Assembly (NCBI RefSeq): GCF_000001735.4
Contig: NC_003070.9
Location: 20,693,971 to 20,757,970 of the forward strand
From: Arabidopsis thaliana
Lineage: Eukaryota; Streptophyta; Magnoliopsida; Brassicales; Brassicaceae
DNA length: 64,000 nucleotides
Reading direction: 5' to 3'
Of the stretch, positions 10,605 through 21,746 are shown piece after piece; the first letter of the stretch is position 1; each line of letters opens with the position of its first letter. The notes under the pieces are model-generated. The model had not been told where the DNA came from and searched no databases. It was given only the letters and a program-made list of their open reading frames with translations. Both the position numbers and the translations under genes were made by a program.

Positions 10605-11303
10605 TATATTTTAAAAGTACGTATATTCCATAAAATGGCGCAATACAAAAATCTATGCCATTCATAAAAGGTACTATATTCCCTAATATACGAGACCACG
10701 ACAAACAATTTTACCAATGTTTGGAGATCTCCGTTGAACTTACCTCCAATAATCAAGTCTCTGTAACATAAATCCTAGATTTAATTTAGAAGCACTAAAA
10801 ATTTTGGTCACTCGTTAGATCAAATTTCAAAAGGCTTCTAAATTCTAATCATAGGTTTGACTTTTAATTTGAGTTTAGAGTTGTTTTGGTATTAGGCGAA
10901 ACGTATCAACAAATGGCCCAGATGTAAGTTGCCCATATGCTAATTATAAGAAATTGATCATGTCCTTGACTATATTACAGAGTTTTGAGCCGTACAAGTT
11001 GGGCTTAATATATAATTTCTTAAAACCCAAGAACGTGTGAGCATCTATTTATGCGCGTACTCAGCGAAAAACAAAAGAACACTTGTGAGAATCTATTTTC
11101 TTTATTATGTGGATGCTTGTACTTTTATTTTATCCCCTTGAGTCATGAATGTAAGAGTGTTGGGTGACTCTTAAATCTTTAGATATTACTTAACCATCTC
11201 ATATCAATGACATAAATAAATACATGACAACATGTCAACATGTAAAATAAAAAAGATTTCATTCACTAGATTCAGAAAACCGTTTCTTTGTCCTTCAAAG
11301 GAT
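10605..11303. other. Intergenic, 3' flank of the methyltransferase gene
   Basis: AT-rich DNA between the Helitron and the stop codon of the methyltransferase. I see no coding sequence, RNA gene or repeat here. The right-hand ~200 bases are probably 3' UTR. The open frame at 11232-11477 on the plus strand is antisense to the last methyltransferase exons. Confidence 0.4.
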
Positions 11304-12855
11304 CTAACTGTTCTTCCTTGCAGAGTAAGCACAGTAAGCCGCCACTCCAGCAAATGCAGCAGCAGTCACTATAATTTAACAACACAACACAACCCAATTT
11401 GGTTAATTCGATTGACATTGTTTAAATTGGAGATAAAAACAATGAAAAGATTTCAGAAAACAAACCTGAAGCAATAACAGCCGAGTTGTTATGATCCTTT
11501 AGTGTTGTAACTACGCAGTTCGTATCAAATCTCTTTCGATGCCGCTCTATATCTGAAGCCTGCATTATATATAAATAACGAATGATTCATTTATACCAAA
11601 ACTATATAGATATTAATTAAGTAAATGAATTATTTACCGAAAGTTTTCCAACAATCATATGAGCTTTGTAGAAAATATCTTTAACATCATCATCATCACC
11701 CCAAGCATCTTCAAATTTGGAGATCAAATCTTCAGTCACAAGCTCAACTCCACGTTCTTTAGCTTTCATTGCGGGCTGCCACGATCTCAAGAAACCGATA
11801 AACCCTTTAAGCGATAGCTTATGAGGAATGTCAAGCATTATAGGCTTCCCTTCTGATCCCATCCCTATACTTTCAAACGGAAACGGCAACGTTTTATAAC
11901 CGTCGAAAGCAAGATTCATTACAGGAGTTCTAAACGGGAACGTGGAGTCCACAAGACGTTTCATGATGGAATCAACTTCAGGAGAGATGATTATGTCGTT
12001 GTAGACAAAAACTGCGATTAATCCTCCTTCTTTGCGAAGAACACGTTTTGCTACGTTGTAGAATGGTGCGAGATCGAAGTAGTGAACGGCTTGTGCTGCC
12101 ACGATTAGATCAACGGAGTTATCTCCGCCGACTAGAGCAACCATTTGGTCTTCGGACATTGTTGTGGGAGTGTGATGGTAACTGATTCTTTCGTGTTTTA
12201 CCGCTCGTTTTAACTGTGCTTCGTTTATGTCGGTTGCTGTAACTTTCTCGAAATACTCTGCAAGCTGCAATTAAATTAAACCATGGTAAATGTTGATTAA
12301 CATTTTAGGTGAATAGTACAATGACAAATACCATTACAAATTTGAACCAAACAAATTTTTTGTTTAATAATTATAAATGAGGTAGATTAGTAACTTTTAT
12401 TTTCTCAAAATAAAACAAGAGAAATCATGTTCTCAAAATGTGAAAATGTTAATAATTGGTACTTCATTCATAATCATCACTAACATTAGACGTTAATAGT
12501 ATCGATTGAGATAAATCTATGCTCTAATTAAATCATAAACTCATTAGAAAGAAGCCATTCATCTTCTTCTCTCCTCTCAACTAAAGCTAATAAATCCATA
12601 ATTGTGTTCTTCTAGAGGGATTAAAACGACATCGTTTGAGAGATCTAAGTGAAGCAGAGTACATAAGAAAGTGGAAACTTTTGGAACAAGATGGAAGAAG
12701 CTTACACCAATAGCTGCTTGACCGTTGCCAGTACCAACATCCCAAGCTGATTTGTGCTGACCGGTTCGAGCAGCAAGTTTCGTGAACCAATCGATCGGAT
12801 ATCTCGGCCTTGCGTTCTGGTAAGCATCCGCTAACTTATCCGACAAGGCAGCCAT
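11304..12855 (-). CDS. SAM-dependent methyltransferase, C-terminal tail anchor, 311 aa
   Basis: Four coding exons by my reading: 12855-12706, 12264-11638, 11559-11466, 11368-11304, total 936 nt. The protein is a class I methyltransferase of the plant 'embryo-abundant protein-like' group (remembered as At1g55450). Motif I, DVGTGNGQAA, is at residues ~40-49, and the acidic loop motif VTATDINEAQL follows directly across the first intron. AAQAVHYFDL is motif IV. The last exon encodes a hydrophobic stretch, SVTAAAFAGVAAYCAYSA, followed by RKNS, which looks like a tail anchor. The substrate is unknown. The gene is head-to-head with KIN17, about 740 bp apart. Confidence 0.88.
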
Positions 12856-13596
12856 TGTTTTTTTCTCTGTTTTCTTGTTCTTGTTGTTCTATTGCTTTGT
12901 ATCTCTGTATTGGTCTATGAGAATTAAGTCACTCATGTGTTGTTGTTATATACTGATTGTGGTTTTTGCAGTAGATGAGAAGAATGAGACCAAGTCAAGT
13001 TTTCAAAGTCAGCTCTGGCGACGAGTCTACTCCTTACCCCCAAGAATTGGTCCCCTCTTCAATTTTCCAAATCATTTGAATTTATTTCTTTTTTGCTACT
13101 CTCGTTGTATATAGTTGACTTTTCTTGAATCTCACTTGTCACACAACTACATTATCTTTTACGATTCTCAATCAATATATCTCTAATAATAGTATTCTGT
13201 TACAAATAGGAAATTAATTCAATAAAAATGCAAGATTCAATAATTTCCATTGTGAAAGACTGAAAGTCAAAGATCACAAGATATAAGACCAAACAAGCTG
13301 TTAAAATTATTTGAGGCATATATTATAAAGTTGTAAATTTACCTTTTTTTTTCCCCACAATTTACATTTCTTTTCTTATAGGCCCAGTATTGTATGGGCT
13401 TTAATTGATGGGTCGTATTCGGTATTCAGGATAAACAATTATATTTGGTATGAGTTTCGGTTTATCATCAATCAATATATTAGCTAATCTTCGCCGATTG
13501 AATCTTCATCATTCTCGATCAGTGGTTGTTACCTGAGAAACCCTAGATTTCAATTCCCAACACCTTAATTTTGTTCGACAAACCCAAGAAGATTCG
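12856..13596. promoter_or_regulatory. Divergent promoter, methyltransferase and KIN17
   Basis: This 741-bp region lies between the two start codons. On the KIN17 side it carries a pair of site II type elements (GGCCCA near 13381 and TGGGCT near 13396) and a telo-box-like AAACCCTAG at about 13540. This combination is known from promoters and leaders of growth-linked, RNA- and translation-related plant genes. The assignment as control elements is inference from the motifs. Confidence 0.5.
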
Positions 13597-14832
13597 ATGG
13601 GTAAGAACGATTTTCTAACCCCAAAGGCGATTGCGAATCGAATTAAAGCCAAAGGACTTCAAAAGCTTCGATGGTATTGTCAGATGTGTCAGAAACAATG
13701 CCGAGACGAGAATGGATTCAAGTGTCATTGTATGAGCGAATCTCACCAGAGGCAGATGCAAGTTTTTGGGCAGAATCCGACTCGTGTTGTCGATGGTTAC
13801 TCTGAAGAATTCGAGCAGACGTTTCTCGATCTGATGAGGCGGAGCCACCGTTTCTCTCGTATCGCTGCCACTGTTGTCTACAATGAGTATATTAACGATA
13901 GACATCATGTTCACATGAATTCGACGGAGTGGGCGACGTTGACGGAGTTTATCAAGCATCTTGGGAAAACTGGTAAGTGTAAGGTTGAAGAAACTCCTAA
14001 AGGTTGGTTTATTACTTATATAGATAGAGATTCTGAGACTTTGTTTAAGGAGAGGTTGAAGAATAAGAGAGTTAAGAGTGATTTAGCTGAGGAGGAGAAG
14101 CAAGAGAGGGAGATTCAGAGACAGATTGAGAGAGCTGCTGAGAAATTGAATGGTGGTGGTGGTGAAGGTGAAACCAGTGGTAATGATGAAGTTGTGGATG
14201 ATGGTGATGATGAGAGGAAGAAAGATGAAGACTTGAGGTTGAAGAGTGGGGTCAAGGTTGGATTTGCTCTTGGTGGAGGTGTTAAACAGGTTGCTACGGG
14301 TAAAGAGAGAGGGGAAAGCTCGAAACTTTTGTTTGGGGATGAAGAGAATGACAAGGTTGAGAGAGGGGAGAAGAGGAAGAGAAGTGGGGACTCCGGGAGG
14401 AGCGAGAAGGAGAGGAGATCAGCTTTGGATGAGTTGATGAAGGAGGAAGAGAAGAAGAAGGAGAGGATGAATCGGAAAGATTACTGGTTGTTCGAAGGGA
14501 TCATTGTGAAGGTGATGAGTAAGGCTTTGGCAGAGAAAGGGTATTATAAGCAAAAAGGTGTTGTGAAGAAAGTGATTGATAATTATGTTGGGGAGATCAA
14601 AATGCTTGATTCTAAACATGTGTTGAGAGTTGATCAAAAGGAGCTAGAGACTGTGCTTCCACAAATTGGAGGGATGGTGAAGATAGTGAATGGGGCATAT
14701 CGTGGTTCGAATGCAAGGTTGTTGGGTGTGGATACAGAGAAGTTCTGTGCTAAAGTGCAGATCGAGAAAGGTGTCTATGATGGAAGAGTCATCAAGTCCA
14801 TTGAGTACGAGGACATATGCAAACTTGCTTAG
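13597..14832 (+). CDS. KIN17: KIN17 DNA/RNA-binding zinc-finger protein, 411 aa
   Basis: An intronless gene for the conserved eukaryotic nuclear protein KIN17, implicated in pre-mRNA splicing, replication and DNA repair (remembered as At1g55460). The N-terminus MGKNDFLTPKAIANRIKAKG is the family signature. A C2H2-type finger follows (WYCQMCQKQC...CHCMSESH, residues ~26-50). A winged-helix-like region follows, with FSRIAATVVYNEYI and HVHMNSTEWATLTEFIKHLG (~88-125). The middle is a charged, coiled-coil-prone, low-complexity linker (Glu/Lys/Gly-rich, ~155-300). The C-terminus holds the tandem SH3/KOW region (EGIIVKVMSK..., GGMVKIVNGAYRGSNARLL, ~305-405). Length is close to that of animal KIN17. 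Confidence 0.95.
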   Translation: MGKNDFLTPKAIANRIKAKGLQKLRWYCQMCQKQCRDENGFKCHCMSESHQRQMQVFGQNPTRVVDGYSEEFEQTFLDLMRRSHRFSRIAATVVYNEYINDRHHVHMNSTEWATLTEFIKHLGKTGKCKVEETPKGWFITYIDRDSETLFKERLKNKRVKSDLAEEEKQEREIQRQIERAAEKLNGGGGEGETSGNDEVVDDGDDERKKDEDLRLKSGVKVGFALGGGVKQVATGKERGESSKLLFGDEENDKVERGEKRKRSGDSGRSEKERRSALDELMKEEEKKKERMNRKDYWLFEGIIVKVMSKALAEKGYYKQKGVVKKVIDNYVGEIKMLDSKHVLRVDQKELETVLPQIGGMVKIVNGAYRGSNARLLGVDTEKFCAKVQIEKGVYDGRVIKSIEYEDICKLA

Positions 14833-15450
14833 TTATATCTTTTAGACCATATCGGGTTTTACGATGCCTTGTATTTCTGCTTGAACCTCTTTTTTTTATA
14901 TACAAGTGAAGCACTCTGTTTCCTGATAGCTAGCCGCGTTAAAAAGGTACTGCAGATGAATCTATTTCACACATGTTATTCGATCTGGTTTGTAGAACGA
15001 ATTGTTTTATGTATGGCTACTGTGTAGTATCTTCGAGAAATCTTATGATGTTTTGAATGTGCGTTTGCAAACGAAGCTTGAATAGTAAACTCCAAGTACT
15101 GAGATGAAATGTCATGAAAGGCATGAAGTTAAACACATAGGCAGCCTAACTAGAATATTAGAAATGTTGCATTCGACATTTTAATAAAACCAAGTTATCC
15201 ATTAACTTCTCTACTATATAAGATATCTTTGAAATTGTTCTCTGTTCTTTCATCTTTTCATTCTCTTATTTTTCTCGGTTCTCTTTTCTTTCTTTCATAC
15301 AAACATATCATATGTAACAAGTTATTCTATAAGTTAAATCATATAAAAAGGTTTGAGTTTCTTTTGTCTTATGATTTTAGTTTTTACCATCGAAATTATT
15401 GACCTAAACAAGTTCATAAATTTGGCGATCTAATTAAGTAAAGAAATTTC
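14833..15450. other. 3' flank of KIN17, intergenic
   Basis: It begins with the probable KIN17 3' UTR. The rest is AT-rich intergenic DNA with CT-rich stretches near 15230-15300. I see no gene or repeat up to the LINE target-site duplication at 15451. Confidence 0.4.
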
Positions 15451-17368
15451 AATAAATGTAGGAGACTAATTTTTTTTCCCCCCCACAAACACTATTTTAT
15501 TTAAGTAATCGGTAATAAACTCTCCGCTAGAGAAAGCCATTCAGGAACCGATGTGCTTTCATGGGAGAAAAGACTTTTTCGATCCCGAGCTTTTTTAGCT
15601 AAACAATCATCTCGAACAGTAAAACTACGAAGAAGAAATCTAATATGAAAAGAAGAAAAAAACAAACTAAAGATCGATAGGAAGCCAATTCCGCTGCGAA
15701 TGTCGGCTAATCGTCTTGGTTGTCAATGATAGAAATTAGGTCTGAACAATCTGAAGCAAAAGTACCAGAAGTATTGCTAATAGAGATCATGCATCTATTG
15801 CCCATAGCAAAAAGTCAAATTCTGCATGAAACGGTGATAAGCTTCGATGAGTACTCTTGATGCCAAGATGGAGGAGTAAGTCTTGTCCAACAAGGACTCA
15901 TCCAACATGCCAAGTAGCATCAAGTTGACATTCAGGGAGCTGGGTTAGCGGGATTTGAGAAGAACTTAGGGGAGGAATTGAGCGTATGGGTGCATCTTCT
16001 GCTAGAGTTGCTTGTTTCCAAACATCTGCCTCTTGAAGAGCCAAAGTTAAAGTTTCAACAAGAGGTTTTCTAAAGTTCTAGAAGCGATTTCTACTTTTTC
16101 AGATATACCAAAGTATCCATGGAAAGAGTTCCAACACTTCTTCTCCGATTCCAAATTCCCGGCCACGCCAAAAAAGAAATCGAAATTATAGAAAAGGGAC
16201 TTTCTAGGAAAAATATTCTGTGAGGTAGGAATATGCGATAATGCTCAAATCTGTCTCGAGGGTGGACAATGAAACTGGAGATGGTTGATAGTCTCTTCTG
16301 TTTAATCTGCATCGGGGGCAACCTTTATATGTACCCTTGTGACGATATGTCAATCTTTGACAAGTGGCTAAACAACCAGAGATACATTGCCACGCGAAAT
16401 GCATAAGTTTCCGCGTAGTTTTAAGCTTCCATACTTGTGCTTGAAGTGCTGAAACACCTGGTCCCTGAAAAGGGGGGTCACAAGTAGGACGAGACATGTC
16501 ACGTGCGGCCCAATATCCTGACTTAACAGTACAATTACCGGATTTAGTATAAGACCAGCTATAACCATCACTCAAGTAGATACCGTTTGGACGAATCTCT
16601 GAAATGAGGTGAAATATCAACGGGGTCGATCAATGCTTGGAGACGGTCTAGTTTCCACAAATTTTGTGTTTTGGTCGATTAAACATTTACATAGAGTAGG
16701 GGATCTCTTATGTTAAGAATGCTCGTCGCGGACCGCACAAGGATGGTGGGAATCCATGGATCTTCTCATACACGGGTCAGCATTCCCGAACCTATGGTCC
16801 TCCGAAGTCCCGAGACAAGAAGAGGTTTGGCAGCTATGATGCTTCTCCATCCAACAGACGGACGATTTGAGGCTCCTATATGTAATGGATCACTATATCG
16901 AAAGTATCTCCCCCTCAAGACCCTACTCAAGAGAGAGTTTGGTACCCAGATAAGACGCTACCGTTATTTAGCTAAAAGAGCTAGATTAAATTCTTCTAGC
17001 GTTCTAAAGTCAAGATCGCCCTCAAAGTGTGGATTACAAAGCTTATCTCATACAATCCAGTGGATACCATTACTATTTTCATTAGTTTTTTACCAGAAAT
17101 TTGCAATAACACTATTCAACTTTGAGCAAATAGCCTTAAAAAATAGAATGCACAACATAACATATGTCGGAAGGGCTTGTGCTATAGATTTTATAAGAAC
17201 CTCTTTACCTTCTTTGGACAAGAATTTGGCTGACCAAGTATTAAGTCTTGAAACTTATCTCTCACAAATAAGAAAATTTGGGTTTAAAATAGGAAAAAAC
17301 TTGGGTTTTAGGTAGGAGAAAACTTGACCAAGTATCGACCACTGTTCTCATAATAAATGTAGGAGACT
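15451..17368 (-). mobile_element. 5'-truncated LINE (L1-type) pseudogene with 17-bp TSD
   Basis: Perfect direct repeats AATAAATGTAGGAGACT at 15451-15467 and 17352-17368 bracket a 1,884-bp insertion. On the minus strand the element ends in an A-rich tail (plus-strand T8 at about 15470), as expected for target-primed reverse transcription. Conceptual translation of the minus strand gives, in order, the C-terminal part of the reverse-transcriptase region (WSAKFLSKEGKEVLIKSIAQ, then GIHWIV, LLAK, GRYFRYSDP), the zf-RVT region (DGYSWSYTKSGN, VWKLKTTRKLMHFAWQCISG) and a degraded RNase H-like tail down to about 15690. Many stops and frameshifts are present; endonuclease and ORF1 are absent. It is a dead copy. 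Confidence 0.88.
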
Positions 17369-18125
17369 GCAAACAACAAAAACAGTGGCAACTAATTAAT
17401 TGGGCAGGACTAGGAGGCAAATCCACAAGTCTTTAAAAAGCAATTCCTTTAGGTAGGCACTGAAAAAGCAAACCTTTTTTTTTTTCTTCTTTCCGGTTGG
17501 TCCACTGTTATATAAAGCTTGGTTGGTTCTTGACTTGGTTGTCAAAATCCTAAATCCCAAATAAACAAACAGAGAAAAAAGGGAGAAATATTTAACAACA
17601 GTAGGAGTCTACAAGTCCACGGCTTGATCAATTTGTTCTTCATCTATTTCCTTATTCTCAGGGAAATCCAGGGTTTTTGAATTCGTACTCTCTCTCTCGT
17701 TGTCCCTCTCAAATCAGAAAAGTATCTGCCTTTTTTAAAATTCATTCCCCTTCGATCTTTGCTTTTTCATCGCTGATTGTTCTTAAAAGGAATCTCTACT
17801 TTTTCAATAAGCATTAACATTGTCCGTTTCCTCATCTTTGGTTCTTCGATTCTCTTAAAGAGGATTTTATACTTGATTCTGTTGAAGCCCTTTTTCTGGG
17901 GTTTTGTCTGCGTTTGTTTCCTTCTTCTAATCCAGAATTAAAACTAGCTCTCTGCGCTCAAAGTTTTAAGTTTTATTCAAAGAGGTGTAAGCAAATTCTC
18001 CAATTGATGATCAACTGTTTAAAAGACTCAATACATGTTTTGATGAGTGTTTTGCTTTGTAAGATCCAGTGTCCCTTTTTTCTGTTTCATCTGGAAGCCA
18101 TTTATATGTGGCAAGTTAGCTGAAG
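17369..18125 (+). promoter_or_regulatory. Upstream/leader region of the CIIL-protein gene
   Basis: From about 17530 the sequence looks like a promoter and long leader: a TATATAAAG at about 17510, CT-rich segments (TCTCTCTCTCG at about 17690) and possible 5'-UTR introns. Candidate donor sites include GTGTAAGC near 17985 and TTTGTAAG near 18057, and a candidate acceptor GTTAG lies near 18119. No long open frame with an ATG is present. The exact transcript structure cannot be decided by eye. Confidence 0.4.
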
Positions 18126-18616
18126 TTGAAAACTGTTGTTTCAGCCACTAGTGATGATGATGATGATCATGAAGAGATTCTCGAACATGTGGATGGTCTT
18201 ACGAATGCTGAGGATAGAGAAGAAGTAGATGCAAAGGAAGAAGAAGGTCAAATTGTTGGGGACACTCTCACTCTCAAAAGTAGTCTTCGAAAGGTTGATT
18301 CAAATTCAACAGAAGCTGAGAAGAGGGAGAAGAAGAAGGTACAATGGGTGGATGTGATTGGGAAGGAACTTGCTGAGATTCGAGAATTTGAACCTAGGTT
18401 GGTCTTCTATTGTTGAGAATATAAGAATGAGTTTGGTCATAAGGATTTTTTCTGATGGCATCAGATTTGTTTTGGTTTCTTTTCATTAAGAATGAGTTCT
18501 TTAAGTTTTCATAAGTACTTGTTTTGTGGAGAATGATGTGATTCTTTCATTTTTGCAGTGATGAAGATGATATTGATTCTGATCGAGGCAAAACCTGTGT
18601 TTGTATTATCCTGTGA
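18126..18616 (+). CDS. Small acidic protein with C-terminal CIIL box (start unresolved)
   Basis: Two exons, 18126-18397 and 18559-18616, encode ~109 residues if counted from the TTG at 18126. The body has an acidic start (TSDDDDDHEEILEHVDG) and a conserved-looking core, KKKVQWVDVIGKELAEIREF. The second exon gives SDEDDIDSDRGKTCVCIIL and then TGA. A final CIIL fits the CaaL consensus for geranylgeranylation, so membrane attachment is plausible. No in-frame ATG exists in the open frame: the codon at 18126 is TTG, and TAG lies in frame nine bases upstream. The start must therefore come from an upstream exon, be non-AUG, or have been lost. I believe this is At1g55475, similar to At3g13480; function unknown. 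Confidence 0.65.
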
Positions 18617-19851
18617 TCCGTCCACTTAAGTTTAACTGGGAGATTTAAGGCAAAAGACAAAGTTGGTGGCTTCAGCATTAAATTCCATATACATGGAGGT
18701 ACATATAGAATCTGCATTTGTGTTCTATAGCCATTCTTAAGTTTGCACGCTTGAAGCCATATGATGATGATTCCTGATTTAACACGGAAGCATTCTTTTT
18801 CTTCTTCTTTAGAAGTGTTTAAAGTATAGGTCTTTAACTTCATTCGTTGCTTCAATCATTTAATGAAGTTCTTTCTCATTCAGATTGTGGAGCAAGTTTC
18901 AAATATAACAATTGCTATGCATCGATATCTAGTTCTGCGATTTAGTTCAAATGACTTTGATATCAGTGTGTTTGATCAATGTCTAAGTGACAGCTTACTT
19001 CAATTTGAGAGAAAACTATTGCTTGTTGTCTTTCACGCAGCCATTGTTTACATTTATAGTAAGAATTTCTGTATAGATATTGCTCTTGGTGTGTTAGCAT
19101 AATTCTGTCAAACTCGAATCAAATGTTATCACTATTATATTTGGGTGCAAAAACAGCAAGTTTGATAGTGCAGACTATATCTCAAGGCTTAGGCTTTGGA
19201 GCACTTCTGTTTTCAATTTCTTCCACTTTACCAGAGGCTCAGTGAATTCCATCAAGAATGTGAATAGATCTGTGGTCCACAAGTATGTAATTGAAAGAAG
19301 TTTGTAGCACCCAAGAACTGGTTTAAGACTCATCTGTTCCAAAACTCACCGCTCAATCTGTTAGGAGCAAGAGGTGATTCATTCTTGATTTGGATCTCAG
19401 TATCTTTCCTGAGTTATTGTTTGCGGGCGACATAAGAATCATGAAACTAGAATCTCCTCTGTTTCTTTAGAGAGCCAATGACACTTGCTCTGAACGTTAC
19501 CACTTCTGTCATGTTGCCTTGTCTTCTTGTAGAACTGGTCATATTGAGTCAAAACTCAATTGTTTGTGTAATAAACGAATCCAACTGAAGGGAGATGCGA
19601 ATTTATGAAGAAGAAAAAAAGGATCAAACTAAAGGTACCATTACAATATGACACGTGGCGAAACACCAAGACTGAAGCATAGCCACTAAAATCATGCAAA
19701 CTTGTGTAATCCGAAACTTTGAAGCTTTTGCGAAAAACCAACCAACGTCACATAATCGTCTTCTTCAACTAACAAAATCCAACTAATCATCATCTGTCTC
19801 TCTGGCTCTGGCTTGTGTCTGAGCTCGAACTTAAAGAAAAAGAATCTCACC
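18617..19851. other. 3' flank of the CIIL gene and upstream region of ZKT
   Basis: No coding gene recognised. The left part probably holds the 3' UTR of the CIIL protein gene. Open frames at 18863-19102 (plus) and 19556-19741 (minus) are short and lack similarity I know. The right end (about 19740-19851) is the ZKT leader. A noncoding transcript in the middle cannot be excluded. Confidence 0.35.
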
Positions 19852-21381
19852 ATGTCTTTAGCTCCGAGCAGTTATCCATCTCTGTATTCTTCGCCTTCAC
19901 TGCCAAGAACCCAGCAAACCAAGCAAAACCCTAGTTTGATCACTCAATCCAGTTTCATTTCCGCCAAAAGTCTCTTCCTTTCGAGCAATTCGGCTTCTTT
20001 ATGCAATACCCATGTTGCCAAACGCCGGAATTTAGCTTTGAAGGCGTCGGAGACAGAGTCTTCAGCTAAAGCTGAAGCAGGAGGAGACGGAGAAGAAGAA
20101 GAGAAGTATGAAACATATGAAATTGAAGTGGAGCAGCCTTATGGTTTGAAATTCAGGAAAGGAAGAGATGGTGGCACTTACATTGATGCTATCTTACCAG
20201 GTGGATCAGCTGACAAAACCGGAAAGTTCACTGTTGGCGATAGAGTTATTGCCACAAGGTTTGTTCTTTCTCCTTCATGTTCCAATGTGATTAGCTTGAG
20301 AGACTGTGAAAGTTTTGACTTGGAACTTTGAAAATTGAGAATGCAGTGCAGTATTTGGAACAGAGATTTGGCCTGCAGCTGAGTACGGTAGGACAATGTA
20401 CACAATTCGTCAGAGAATTGGTCCCTTGCTTATGCAAATGGAGAAGAGAAATGGTTTGTTGAATTTCCCATATTCTAGCTCTGTTTTATTTTATCTATTC
20501 TCTCTGCAAAACTCATTATTGGGTTTGGTTATGTTTAAAATGTGTTGTGTCTTCTTCTCTTGCAGGTAAGGCTGAAGATACTGGTGAGTTAACAGAGAAG
20601 GAGATCATAAGAGCTGAGAGAAATGCCGGATACATTAGCAGTAGATTGAGAGAGATTCAGGTGAGCTCAAAAGTTTTGATTATGTGACATCAAAAGTAAT
20701 GAACTTTGGCTTGTGAGTGAGCTTTGTTTTTGTTTTTATAATTGTAGATGCAAAACTATTTGAAGAAGAAAGAACAGAAAGCTCAACGGGAGAAGGATCT
20801 TCGTGAAGGGCTGCAATTTTCCAAGTAAATACTTAGTGAGTATACCAAAGGGGTTTATGGAAACCGGAAAGTGAGCATTGACATGTGTGTAATTTGATAT
20901 AGGAATGGTAAGTATGAGGAAGCATTGGAGAGGTTTGAGTCGGTGTTAGGTTCTAAACCAACACCAGAAGAAGCATCAGTTGCAAGTTACAATGTTGCTT
21001 GTTGCTACTCAAAGCTTAATCAGGTAAAAAGCTTTTGAATCTTTTCAGATATTGCATTTTGACTTGCAGTGTTGATAGAGTTATTTTGATAGGTTCAAGC
21101 TGGTCTCTCGGCTCTGGAAGAAGCATTGAAGTCAGGATATGAAGATTTTAAGGTAAGTCCAAGGAGTTGTAATGTTTCAATTGAGACAGAGAGAAGGATG
21201 GACTTGTTTGTTGAAGCTGTGTTATTTGTTTTGTTTGCAGAGAATCAGAAGTGATCCAGATCTGGAAACTCTCAGGAAGTCGAAGGATTTCGATCCACTT
21301 CTGAAGCAATTCGACGAATCTTTCATCAATGAGAGTGCCATTAACGCCATCAAATCCTTGTTTGGCTTTAACAAGAAATAG
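19852..21381 (+). CDS. ZKT: ZKT/MET1 thylakoid PDZ-TPR protein, 335 aa
   Basis: Seven exons: 19852-20258, 20347-20453, 20566-20660, 20748-20824, 20903-21023, 21093-21152, 21241-21381 (1,008 nt). The product is the chloroplast protein named for its PDZ, K-box and TPR regions, also called MET1 (At1g55480), which associates with photosystem II core subunits during assembly and repair. I chose ATG 19852, giving MSLAPSSYPSLYSS, a Ser-rich transit peptide ending around residues 65-70 (RNLALKASETE). A PDZ-like region spans ~85-175 (YGLKFRKGRDGGTYIDAILP, GSADKTGKFTVGDRVIATS). A charged helix follows (RLREIQMQNYLKKKEQKAQR), then TPR-like helices (GKYEEALERFESVLG, ASYNVACCYSKLNQVQAGLS). Confidence 0.95.
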
Positions 21382-21746
21382 TTCACCTAAAGTTTGTGTC
21401 TTTTGATGTGATCTGTTCATAGCTTCTCTTCTCTTCTTGGCTCTATACATACTTGTGAGGAATTTTATTCGATCATAAATGTGTTCTTTTTTTCTTAAGA
21501 AATTCTTTTAACCATTTCATTCAGTTTACGTATACCATTTCATATGAAGTGATAATAAATCTTCAAATCTTTGGATCAAAAGTTTCATATTTGGCGATTT
21601 CGAGATATTTCGAAGCATTGAGGGAATCATGATTTATTCATATGATGATTAATTCAAAATTTCAGTTTCACATTACACATTCTCTTGTTCAAAATCATTA
21701 CACTCGCAAGCTAAAGTAATCCGTTTCAATATTAGCCTATCTCCTC
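21382..21746. other. Convergent 3' flanks of ZKT and CPN60B
   Basis: These 365 bases lie between two stop codons of tail-to-tail genes, so both 3' UTRs probably occupy most of it. AATAAA-like sequences occur on both strands (for example AATAAAT near 21556 on the plus strand). No other feature is seen. Confidence 0.5.

Noticed and set aside
16710-17315. 201-aa plus-strand open frame
   Set aside because: It is the antisense of the LINE reverse-transcriptase region; the minus strand gives recognisable RT/zf-RVT sequence, and this frame has no family similarity.
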